DNA from: Anaeramoeba ignava
Lineage: Eukaryota > Metamonada > Anaeramoebidae
Direction of reading: 5' to 3'
Assembly (NCBI GenBank): GCA_028826165.1
Contig: JAPDFW010000098.1
Location: 1 to 64,000 of the forward strand
DNA length: 64,000 nucleotides
A model generated the notes under the pieces. That model worked only from the letters and a program-made list of their open reading frames with translations. It did no database searches and had not been told where the DNA came from. The translations under genes were made by a program, and so were the position numbers. Below are positions 10,584-22,104 of this stretch, piece by piece. How positions within the stretch are numbered: position 1 is the first letter of the stretch; each line of letters starts with the position of its first letter.

Positions 10584-13046
10584 ATGAATAAAATTCAAGA
10601 AGTTTGGTCTTTTAATTTAGAAAAAGAAATACGTAATATTTGTGATATTGTAGAAGATTATCCATATATTGGAATGGTATAACAAAAAATAAACTAAAAA
10701 AATTAATTAAACAAAAAAATTAATTAAAATAAAAATTAAATTATTTAACAAAAGGATACAGAATTTCCTGGAGTTGTTAAACCAAGTTATCAAAAAGTTC
10801 CAATAAATACAATTGAAACTTCTTATAAAACAATAAGAGAAAATGTTAATATTTTAAAGATCATTCAAATAGGATTAACATTTTCTAATGAAAACGGAGA
10901 GTTACCCCCAAATATTTCAACTTGGCAATTTAATTTTCATTTTGATTTAGAGTAAATTTTTAGATCAACAATTAAAATTAAAATTCATTTATAAAATTAA
11001 AATTCATTTATAAAATTAAAATTCATTTACAAAATTAGTATTAATATTATAATTAAAATTAAAATTCATTTACAAAATTAAAATTAAAATTAAAATTAAA
11101 ATTAAAATTAAAATTAAAATTAATATTAAAATTAAAATTAAAATTAAAATTAAAATTAAAATTAAAATTAAAATTAATTTACAAAATTAAAATTAAAATT
11201 AAAATTAAATTTAAATTTAAATTTAATTAAAATTAAAATTAAAATTAAAATTAAAATTAAATTAAATTTAAAATTAAAATTAATTATTAATAGAATTAAA
11301 ATTAAAATTAAAATTAAAATTAAAAATTAAAATTAAAATTAAAATTAAAATTAAAATTAAAATTATTAAAATTAATATTAAAATTAAAATTAAAATTAAA
11401 ATTCATTTATAAAATTAAAATTAAAATTAAAAATAAAATTAAAAAAGAAATGATCCTTATGCAAAAGATAGTATCAATTTATTAAAAAATTCTGGGTTAA
11501 ATTTTCAAAGACATTTAAATGAAGGAATTAAATCAACCGATTTTGCTGAGTTAATTATGACAAGTGGAGTTGTTTTATCGGATTCAGTTAAATGGATTAC
11601 TTATCATAGTGGATTTGATTTTGGATATTTTTTAAGATTATTATCGAATCTAGATTTACAACCAGAAAGAGATAGTTTTATTGAAGATTTATCTTATTAT
11701 TTTCCTGTTATTTATGATTTAAAATATATTTCAAAATCTATAGGAAATTTTCATGGAGGATTACAAGATTTAGCAGATTATTTTCAAGTAAAAATCAATC
11801 AAGAAAGACATTTTAAACATAATTTAAAATTAAATTAAAATTAAAAAATTAAATTTAAAATAAAATTAAAATTAAAATCAAAATCAAAATCAAAATCAAA
11901 ATCAAAATCAAAATCAAAATGAAAATCAAAATCAAAATCAAAATCAAAATAAAAATCAAAATCAAAATAAAAATCAAAATCAAAATCAAAATAAAAATCA
12001 AAATGAAAATCAAAATCAAAATGAAAATCAAAATCAAAATCAAAATCAAAATCAAAATCAAAATCAAAATGAAAATCAAAATGAAAATCAAAATCAAAAT
12101 CAAAATGAAAATCAAAATGAAAATCAAAATCAAAATCAAAATGAAAATGAAAATGAAAATGAAAATGAAAATGAAAATGAAAATGAAAATGAAAATTAAA
12201 ATCAAAATTAAAATCAAAATCAAAATCAAAATCAAAATGAAAATTAAAATCAAAATCAAAATTAAAATCAAAATGAAAATGAAAATTAAAATCAAAATCA
12301 AAATAAAAATCAAAATTAAAATCAAAATCAAAATCAAAATAAAAATCAAAATAAAAATCAAAATAAAAATTAAAATCAAAATCAAAATCAAAATCAAAAT
12401 TAAAATGGAAATCAAAATCAAAATCAAAATCAAAATAAAAATGAAAATGAAAATGAAAATAAAAATGAAAATCAAAATGAAAATAAAAATGAAAATGAAA
12501 ATGAAAATTTAAATCAAAATGAAAAATAAAAATTAAAATAAATGAAAAATATGTTGTGGATTAAATTTATTTATCAAAAAAAAAAATAATTATTATTTTC
12601 CTTTTTCAAAAAAAAAGGTTCCAAGAATTGGTCAAAAACATCAAGCAGGAAGTGATAGTTTAATAACTAATTCCTTATTTTTTGCCTTAAAAAAACATTT
12701 GAATGGATTCATTTCTGAAAATTTTAATGGGAAAATTTTTGGATTATTTGAAGATCCTCAACAAAAAATTCCAAATCAAAATTTAAATCAAAATCCAATT
12801 CCAAATCAAAATTCAAATCAAATTCAAATTCCAAATCAAAACATAAATCAAAATATAAATCAAAATATAAATCAAAATCAAATTGAAAATCTTAAAGAAA
12901 TGAATCAAAAAAAAAATTATCCGGCTTTAAATCAATTAAAAGGAAAAGATTATAATTCTCAATTTATTTCTTATTCAAATTATGCTCAAAATCAATTTAT
13001 GAACGAATATGAAATTAATGATCATTTTTTTGTTCAAACAAATTAA
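10584..13046 (+). CDS. CCR4-NOT deadenylase subunit CAF1 (CNOT7/POP2-like)
   Basis: Exons 10584-10676, 10755-10951, 11448-11787 and 12618-13046 (GT-AG introns, phases 0, 2, 0) encode about 352 residues. The DEDD nuclease core is complete: D32 and E34 in 'GMDTEFPG' (formed across intron 1), D154 in '[10 protein letters not shown]', and H218 and D223 in 'HQAGSDS'. '[13 protein letters not shown]' and '[12 protein letters not shown]' are family hallmarks. The product removes poly(A) tails as the catalytic CAF1 subunit of the CCR4-NOT complex. After the nuclease domain it carries a C-terminal tail of about 100 residues rich in Asn and Gln (repeats such as '[11 protein letters not shown]') that animal orthologues lack; its function is unknown. 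Introns 2 and 3 are inflated by tandem hexamers. An AAAAC pentamer run follows the stop codon. Confidence 0.92.
10952..11447 (+). repeat. AAAATT-type hexamer array filling CAF1 intron 2
   Basis: The 496-nt intron between CAF1 exons 2 and 3 is almost entirely (AAAATT)n with occasional 'CATTTATA' interruptions. The A-rich strand is the sense strand of the gene. Confidence 0.9.
11788..12617 (+). repeat. CAAAAT/GAAAAT hexamer array filling CAF1 intron 3
   Basis: This 830-nt intron is mostly (CAAAAT)n with GAAAAT, TAAAAT and AAAAAT variants. The long open frames across it (Lys-Ile or Ile-Leu dipeptides) are artefacts of the 6-bp period. The same hexamer encodes Gln-Asn when it occurs in exons elsewhere in the window. 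Confidence 0.9.
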
Positions 13047-13233
13047 AAAAAAAAATTAATTAAAATTAATTAAAATTTATTTTTTTTTTTAAAAACAAAA
13101 CAAAACAAAACAAAACAATAAAAATCGGAAAAAAAAAATTTATTTGAAATTTTCTCTAAAGAGAATTGTAAATTGTTTTTTAAAAAAAAAATGAAAAAGA
13201 AAAGTAATTTTTTTGAGTTAAATTTTTTTGAAA

Positions 13234-16200
13234 TCATTTTTTTTCTTTTTTTGTTTCTTGTTTAATTTTCTTTCTTTCTTGTTTTTCTTTTAATCTTTCT
13301 TCTTTTTTCTTTTGATAATATTCAATAAAAGTTTTTCTCATTTGTTGTTTTTCTAATTCTTTTGATTTTGATTTATCAATTGTTGGTTCTTTTTGAATTT
13401 GAGGTTTATCTCTTAAATCATTCATTTTTTTTTCTGCATCTTCTTGAATTTTCTTTTTGTCAGATTCAGAAAGAATTTCAATTCTTGGTCTCCAACAAGC
13501 AAATTTTAAACCTTCTGGATGAATTGTTTTAATTAAAGCACCTTGGAAAGTATAAAATTGAATTTCTCGATTGTTCTAATTTTTAATATTAATATTAATT
13601 TTAATTTTAAATTTATAAATGAATTTTAATATTAAATTAATTTTAATTTTAAATTGAATTTTAATTTTATAAATTAAATGAATTTTAATTTAATATTAAT
13701 TTTAATTTTAATTTTAATTTTAATTTTAATTTTAATTTTATAAATTAAATGAATTTTAATTTTATTTTTAATATTAATTTTAATTTTAATTTTAATATTA
13801 AATTAATTTTAATTTTTAATATTAAATTAATTTTAATTTGAATTTTAATTTTAATTTTATAAATTAAATTGAATTTTTAATTTTATTTTTAATATTAATT
13901 TTAATTTCAAATTTAATATTAATTTTAATTTTAATTTTAATTTTAAATTTATAAATGAATTTTAATTTTAATTTTATAAATTAAATGAATATTAATTTTA
14001 TAATTTTAATTTTATAAATTAAATGAATTTTAATTTTATTTTTAATATTAATTTTAATTTTAATTTTATAAATTAAATGAATTTTAATTTTATTATTAAT
14101 ATTAATTTTAATTTTAATTTTATAAATTAAATGAATTTTAATTTTAAAATGAATTTTAATTTTATAAATTGAATTTTAATTTGTACTTCTGAAAAAATCA
14201 TAAGGAAACTTCCAGTTGGATCCCAAAATCCTCGAGTATATGAAGGTAAATCAACAATAGAACTCTTAGTAAAATTTGAACTATCCCAAAACTCCATAAC
14301 ATAAGAATAACCTTTTTTAACCACAACAATAAAATATCTACCTTTTGAACTCCATACAATATCTCTCAATTGAATATCAGGAATAGTTTTCAAAACTTCA
14401 ACTTTGTTTTGATTCACATCATTCGTTAATTGAGCATGACCTTGTGTTGTATACATGCGGATTGTTTGTAGTTTTGCTTCATTTTGTGATTTCACTTCAG
14501 CTGGTTCGGTTGCAAATATAAAAGTGGATCCCTCTGGATCCCATTCAAAATTACTGATCAAAAAGCTTTTGAAGTCAATTGTTTCATGAAGAATTTCTTT
14601 TGAATTTAAATTGAATAATTCCACTGATGATCCTGATATTGATTTTAATGTTTTTGAGTATTTTGTAACAATAACAGCAACATGGTTTCCTTTTGGATGC
14701 CAAAAAATTTCACAATCTTCAACAAGAACAAGATTGTGTGATTTCACTATTTGTAAAGAAGGAATTTCCATGAAGACAATCTTTGATAAATTGGCGCTAT
14801 CTGTTGCTTTTGTCCAGTAAACTAACAAATTTTCTTTTGGTGAAAAGGATATTTCTTGAATGTTTGGAATAGGAATTGGATGCTTTGGATTCGAATCTAA
14901 AGATGGTATATCATAGAATTGTATTTGGTCAAGATTCAAACGAGCAAATTTTGTCCCGTCAAAATTCCATGCAAATCCATTATAAATGTCTGTTGAATGT
15001 ATTAAAGCTTTTGGTGATTTCGATTCGATTTTTTGCAATTCTATTCTTTCATTTATTAATTTTCGAAGATCTGTTTTATCTATCTTAGTTTTTGGCTCCT
15101 TTTTATCTTTTTTTCGGTTTTGCTTTTTGATTTGTCCGATTCTATCTGTTTCTCTTTGGATTTCTTCTTCTAAAACTTCTAATTCTTTTGGGGTTCGAAA
15201 AAATTGATTGTTTTTTTATCTTTTGATACATTTTCTGGTAATTGAATTTTTGGAATTTTGAATTTTCTTTTTCTATTATCAATCCATAAATCCCAAACAA
15301 CGGAAGCGTCTCTATTTTACATGAAAAATATATTTATATTTATATTTATATTTATATTTTATATTTATATTTATATTTATATTTATATTTATATTTATAT
15401 TTATATTTATATTTATATTTATATTTATATTTATATTTATATTTATATTTATATTTATATTTATATTTATATTTATATTTATATTTATATTTATATTTTA
15501 TATTTTATATTTATATTTTATATTTATGTTTATATTTATGTTTATATTTATATTTTTATTTATATTTATATTTATATTTATTTATATTTATATTTATATT
15601 TATATTTATATTTATATTTTATTTATATTTATTTATGTTTTATATTTTATATTTTATGTTTATTTATATTTATATTTATATTTATATTTATGTTTTATAT
15701 TTATGTTTATGTTTTATTATATTTATATTTATATTTATATTTATATTTTATTTTTTATGTTTATATTTTATGTTTTATATGTTTATATTTTATTTTTTTT
15801 ATGTTTTTTTTTTATGTTTATATTTATGTTTATATTTATATTTATATTTATGTTTATATTTTTATGTTTATAATTTTATTTTATATTTATATTTATATTT
15901 ATATTTATATTTATATTTATATTTATATTTATATTTATATTTTATATTTATATTTTATGTTTATGTTTATATTTTTTATTTTTGTATTTTTATGTTTATA
16001 TTTTATATTTTTATTTATGTTTATGTTTATATTTTATATTTATATTTATATTTATATTTTTATATTTATGTTTATGTTTATATTTATATTTATATTTATT
16101 TAATATTTTATATTTATATTTATATTTTATGTTTATTTTTTATTTATATTTTTATATTTATATTTTATATTTTATATTATTTATATTTATATTTATATTT

Positions 16201-18786
16201 ATATTTATATTTATATTTATATTTATATTTTTATATTTATATTTTTATTTTATTTTATAATTAGTTTTATTTTATATTTATATTTATATTTATATTTATA
16301 TTTATATTTATATTTATATTTATATTTATATTTATATTTATATTTATATTTATATTATATTTATATTTATATTTATATTTATATTTATATTTATATTTAT
16401 ATTTATATTTATATTTATATTTATATTTATATTTATATTTATATTTTATTTTTATATTTATTTTTATTTTTATTTTTATTTATTTTTATTTTTATTTTTG
16501 AAATTACTTTGAATGTGTTATTAAAAATCTTTCATTTGGACAAAATTGAAAAGTTTTGATATTATCATGTCTCAATGATTGAAAACGTCCCCATTCTTTT
16601 CCACAATATGCATCTAAAGATGAAACTCCAGTTATTGTTAAAAATAACCCATGAGGAGACCATTCTGTTCGACGACCTGAAGTCTATTAGATATTATTAA
16701 ACAATCAAAAATTATTTTAAATTATTTCAATTTATTTAAATTATTTCAATTATTTCAATTTATTTCAAATTATTTTAAATTATTTTAAATTATTTCAAAT
16801 TATTTCAATTATTTCAAATTATTTCAAATTATTTTAAATTATTTTAAATTATTTCAAATTATTTTAAATTATTTTAAATTATTATCTCAAAAAAATACCT
16901 TCAATTCAAAATCCATTTCATCATCTTCTTGAGCAAAATCACACCACATAACAGAAGCAGTTAAATTTGTTGCAATAACATATTGATCTCTTAAATTAGG
17001 ATCTAAAAGCCAATATAAGAGATCATAATCATCTTTTAATGAATAATCTTTTTTAGGAAGTTCATCAGGAAATTCTTCAACAGTTTTTAAATATTCAAAT
17101 GAATAAATTTCAAATGTATGTTGTTTATCAAATGGTTTGTTATGTAGTTTTTTTGTCATCAATTCTGCTGTTTCTTTATCTTCAAAACTTACAAAACAAT
17201 ATCCTTTTGTTTTATTCGCTTCTTTATCAAATGGAACACTCAAATATTTTATTTTGTATTTCCCAGCCTAAATATTTAATTTTAATATTAATTTTAATAA
17301 ATGAATTTTAATTTTAATTTTAATTTTAATTTTAATTTTAATTTTAATTTTAATTTTAATTTTAATTTTAATTTTAATTTTAATTTTAATTTTAATTTTA
17401 ATTTTAATTTTAATTTTAATTTTAATTTTAATTTTAATTTTAATTTTAATTTTAATTTTTAATTTTAAATTTTAATTTTAATTTTAATTTTAATAAATTT
17501 TAATTTTAATTTTAATTTTAATTTTAATTTTAATTTTAATTTTAATTTTAATTTTAATAAATAAATTTTAATTTTAATTTTAATTTTAATTTTAATTTTA
17601 ATTTTAATTTTAATTTTAATTTTAATTTTAATTTTAATTTTAATTTTAATTTTAATTTTAATTTTTAATTTTAATTTTAAATTTTTTTAATAAATTACTT
17701 CAGAAAAGGTTTTTTCAAGAACTTTTTTTAATAATTCCAATTTTTGTCCACCAATTATTGGTATATTCTTTACTATAATATCACTATCATAAGAAAGCTC
17801 TGGATTTGGTGTTGGTAATTCTTCATATTCCTTAATTAATTCTTCTTTTTCTTTTTCTTTCTTTTTAATTTCTTCTTCTAATTTATTAAAACTTTCAAGT
17901 TGTTCCCAAATTTTATCTCTTTCAGCTTTTTTTGCGTTCATTTTTTCTACTAATAGTTTCACTTCATCAACTTTTTCTTTTTCTTTTTCTTTTATTTCAT
18001 TAATTTGATTTTCTATTTGAGTTTTTTCATCTTTTTTTTCATCTTTTATTTCATCTTTTTTTTCATCTTTTTTTTCATCTTGTTTTTCATCTTGTTTTTC
18101 ATCTTGTTTTTCATCTTGTTTTTCATCTTGTTTTTCATCTTGTTTTTCATCTTGTTTTTCATCTTGTTTTTCATCTTTTATTTCAACTTTCTTTTCATCT
18201 TTTTTTTCATCTTTTTTTTCATCTTTTTTTTCATCTTTTTTTTCATCTTTTTTTTCATCTTTTTTTTCATCTTGTTTTTCAGCTTTTCATCTTGTTTTTC
18301 ATCTTTTTTTTTTTCATCTTTTTTTTCATCTTGTTTTTCATCTTTCATTTGTTTTTTTGGTTGATTATTTTGTTTTTTTGGTTGATTATTTTGTTTTTGA
18401 TTTTGATTTTGATTTTGATTTTTTGGTTTATTTTTTTGATTTTGATTTTGTTTTTGATTTTGTTTTTGATTTTGTTTTTTGGGTTGATTTTTTTGATTTT
18501 CATTTGTTTCTTGATTTTGATTTTCATTTATTTCTTGTTTTGGATTTTCATTTGTTTCTTGTTTTGGATTTTCATTTGTTTCTTGTTTTGGTTTTTCATT
18601 TGTTTCTTGATTTTGATTTTGATTTTGATTTTGATTTTGTTTTTGTTTTTGTTTTTGTTGCTGTCTTTGTTTTTGTTTTTGATTTTGATTTTGTTTTTGT
18701 CTTTGTTTTTGTTTTTTTTTTTGATTTTGTTTTTGTTTTTGTTTTTGATTTTGTTTTCCTTTCTGTGATTTATTTGTTAGTGACAT
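13234..18786 (-). CDS. Eukaryotic translation initiation factor 3 subunit B
   Basis: Exons 18786-17699, 17267-16899, 16683-16508, 15311-14187 and 13575-13234 encode about 1,030 residues if two single-base breaks are allowed for. Order: an N-terminal Lys/Gln/Asn tract and DEKK/DEKQ repeats (about 340 residues, absent from animal eIF3b), a coiled coil, an RRM ('GYCFVSF', '[11 protein letters not shown]'), then the WD-like beta-propeller ('[10 protein letters not shown]', '[14 protein letters not shown]', '[13 protein letters not shown]', '[13 protein letters not shown]', 'FWDPTGSFL') and the C-terminal helix ('[20 protein letters not shown]') that binds other eIF3 subunits. The protein scaffolds eIF3 on the 40S subunit. 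Frame breaks: one base missing at the short T run near 18284-18287, and one near 15198-15217 (A6 or T7 run). Both flanks are clearly coding, so I annotate one gene. All four introns carry AT repeats. Confidence 0.88.
13576..14186 (-). repeat. AAAATT-type array in eIF3b intron 4
   Basis: This 611-nt intron is made of TTTTAA hexamers on the plus strand (AAAATT on the sense strand), interrupted by 'TATAAATTAAATGAA' blocks. Confidence 0.88.
15312..16507 (-). repeat. TTTATA hexamer array in eIF3b intron 3
   Basis: This 1,196-nt intron consists of (TTTATA)n with runs of TTTTATA and TTTATG variants. Long open frames of Tyr-Ile/Phe-Ile dipeptides across it are spurious. Confidence 0.9.
16684..16898 (-). 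repeat. AAATTATTTC-type array in eIF3b intron 2
   Basis: This 215-nt intron consists of 10-bp units alternating AAATTATTTC and AAATTATTTT. It is the only array here with a clear 10-bp unit. Confidence 0.8.
17268..17698 (-). repeat. AAAATT-type array in eIF3b intron 1
   Basis: This 431-nt intron is nearly pure (TTTTAA)n on the plus strand, equivalent to AAAATT on the sense strand. Confidence 0.9.
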
Positions 18787-18940
18787 TGTTTTTTATTCAA
18801 AAATTAATCAAAAAATTTTTTTTTAATTCTAAATTTTTTGTTTTTGAATTAAAAATGAAAAATTTTTCTTTTTTTTTTATTTATTAATAATTTTTTTGAA
18901 ATAATTAGTAATATTATTTCTATTTTTACTCATTTATTTC

Positions 18941-21900
18941 AAAATATTCTTTATTCCTTATTTTAAATTAAATTAATTAAATATTATTATTCAATTTTTA
19001 TTCCAATTTTTATAAAATATTATTAATAATTTTATAAATTAATTATTATTTATTCAAATTTTTAATCAAAATATTAAATTGATTAAATTTAAAAATAAAT
19101 AAAAAATTTCTTATTTTTTTATTAAATTAATTTATTATTATTAAATATTTATTAAATTTTAATAAAATATTATTAATAATTTTATAAATTAATTATTATT
19201 TATTCCATTTTTAATCAAAATATTAAATAGATTAAATTTATTAAATATAAATAAATATTCTTTATTCCTTATTTTAAATTAAATTAATTAAATATTATTA
19301 TTAAATATTTATCTAAATTTTAATAAAATATTATTAATAATTTTATAAATTAATTATTATTTATTTCAAATTTTTAATCAAAATATTAAATTGATTAAAT
19401 TTATTAAATATAAATAAATATTCTTTATTCCTTATTTTAAATTAAATTAATTAAATATTATTATTCAATTTTTATCTTAATTTTAATAAAATATTATTAA
19501 TAATTTTATAAATTAATTATTATTTATTTCAATTTTTAATCAAAATATTAAATTGATTAAATTTATTAAATATAAATAAATATTCTTTTATTCTTTATTT
19601 TAAATTAATTTTAATTAAATATTATTAATAAATATTTATCTTAATTTTTATAAAATATTATTAATAATTTTATAAATTAATTATTATTTATTTCAATTTT
19701 TAATCAAAATATTAAATTGATTAAATTTATTAAATTTAAATAAATAATATTCTTTATTTCTTTTTTAAATTAAATTTATTAATAAATATTTATTAAATTT
19801 TAATAAAATATTATTAATAATTTTATAAATTAATTATTATTTATTTCAATTTTTAATCAAAATATTAAATTAGATTAAATTTTTAAATATAAATTAATTA
19901 TTCTTTATTTCCTTATTTTAAATTAATTTTTAAATAAATATTTATTATTAAATATTTATTCCAATTTTAATAAAATTTATTAAAATTAAATAAATTAATT
20001 ATTATTTATTCCATTTTTAATCAAAATATTAAATTGATTAAATTTATTAAATTTAAATAAATATTCTTTATTTCTTATTTTAAATTAAATTAATTAAATA
20101 TTATTATTAAATATTTATTCCAATTTTAATAAAATATTAATTTTATAAATTAATTATTATTTATTCAAATTTTTAATCAAAATATTAAATTGATTAAATT
20201 TATTAAATATAAATAAATATTCTTTTATTTCTTATTTTAAATTAATTTAATTAAATATTATTATTAAATATTTATTCCAATTTTAATAAAATATTATTAA
20301 TAATTTTATAAATTAATTATTATTTATTTCAAATTTTTAATCAAAATATTAAATTGATTAAATTTATTAAATATAAATAAATATTCTTTATTTCTTATTT
20401 TAAATTAATTTAATTAAATATTATTATTCAATTTTTATCTAAATTTTAATAAAATATTATTAATAATTTTATAAATTAATTATTATTTATTTCAAATTTT
20501 TAATCAAAATATTAAATTGATTAAATTTATTAAATAAATAAATATTCTTTATTTCTTATTTTTATATTAAATTAATAAATTAAATATTATTATTAAATAT
20601 TTATTCCAATTTTAATAAAATATTATTAATAATTTTATAAATTAATTATTATTTATTTCAAATTTTTAATCAAAATATTAAATAGATTAAATTTATTAAA
20701 TATAAATGTCAATTTTTATTCTTATTTTAAATTGAATTAATTAAATATTATTAATAAATATTTATCTAAATTTTAATAAAATATTATTAATAATTTTATA
20801 AATTAATTATTATTTATTTCAAATTTTTAATCAAAATATTAAATAGATTAAATTTATTAAATATAAATAATTATTCTTTATTCCTTATTTTAAATTAAAT
20901 TAATTAAATATTATTAATAAATATTTATCTAAATTTTAATAAAATATTATTAATAATTTTATAAATTAATTATTATTTATCCCAATTTTTAATCAAAATA
21001 TTAAATTGATTAAATTTATTAAATATAAATAAATATTCTTTATTTCTTATTTTAAATTAATTTAATTAAATATTATTAATAAATATTTATCTTAATTTTA
21101 ATAAAATATTATTAATAATTTTATAAATTAATTATTATTTATTTCAAATTTTTAATCAAAATATTAAATAGATTAAATTTATTAAATATAAATAAATATT
21201 CTTTATTTCTTATTTTAAATTAATTTAATTAAATATTATTATTAAATATTTATCTAAATTTTAATAAAATATTATTAATAATTTTATAAATTAATTATTA
21301 TTTATTTCAATTTTTAATCAAAATATTAAATTGATTAAATTTATTAAATTTAAATAAATATTCTTTTATTCCTTATTTTTAAATTAATTTAATTAAATAT
21401 TATTATTAAATATTTATCTTAATTTTTAATAAAATATTATTAAAGTTTTATAAATTAATTATTATTTATTTCAATTTTTAATCAAAATATTAAATTGATT
21501 AAATTTATTAAATATAAATAAATATTCTTTATTTCTTATTTTAAATTAAATTAATTAAATATTATTATTAAATATTTATCTCAATTTTAATAAAATATTA
21601 TTAATAATTTTATAAATTAATTATTATTTATTTCATTTTTAATCAAAATATTAAATAGATTAAATTTATTAAATATAAATAAATATTCTTTATTTCTTAT
21701 TTTAAATTAATTTAATTAAATATTATTATTAAATTTTTATCTTAATTTTAATAAAAATATTATTAATAATTTTATAAATTAATTATTATTTATTTCAATT
21801 TTTTAATCAAAATATTAAATTGATTAAATTTATTAAATTTAAATAAATATTCTTTATTTCTTATTTTAAATTAATTTAATTAAATATTATTATTAAATAT

Positions 21901-22104
21901 TTATCTCAATTTTTATAAAATATTATTAATAATTTTATAAATTAATTATTATTTATTCAAATTTTTAATCAAAATATTAAATTGATTAAATTTATTAAAT
22001 ATAAATAAATATTCTTTATTCTTTTATTTTAAATTAAATTAATTAAATGTTATTATTAAATATTTATCTTAATTTTAATAAAATATTATTAAAGTTTTAT
22101 TCAT
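18941..22104. repeat. Satellite of about 20 copies, unit about 163 bp
   Basis: Each unit contains the core 'TATTAATAATTTTATAAATT' followed by 'AATCAAAATATTAAATTGA' and 'AAATAAATATTCTTTATT'. Successive cores begin near 19021, 19171, 19332, 19495 and 19659, and continue to about 21925, giving spacings of 150-164 bp. The last, partial copy runs directly into the stop codon of the acyltransferase gene at 22105. No coding potential is seen. The array is nearly all A/T and copies differ by small indels and substitutions. No transposon end, tRNA or promoter was seen. Confidence 0.9.

Noticed and set aside
11855-12512. Long open frames of Ile-Leu and Lys-Ile dipeptides on both strands
   Set aside because: They arise from a hexamer array, whose period is a multiple of three, inside CAF1 intron 3; flanking splice sites and protein continuity show that it is intronic.
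15258-16264. Overlapping Tyr/Ile/Phe-rich ORFs resembling membrane proteins
   Set aside because: TTTATA repeat translation inside eIF3b intron 3; no start context, no non-repeat sequence.
18005-18887. Phe/Ile/Leu-rich plus-strand ORFs
   Set aside because: Antisense of the Lys/Gln/Asn-rich N-terminus of eIF3b.
18941-22104. CRISPR-like repeat array
   Set aside because: The roughly 163-bp units are contiguous without unique spacers, and the genome is eukaryotic; it is a satellite.
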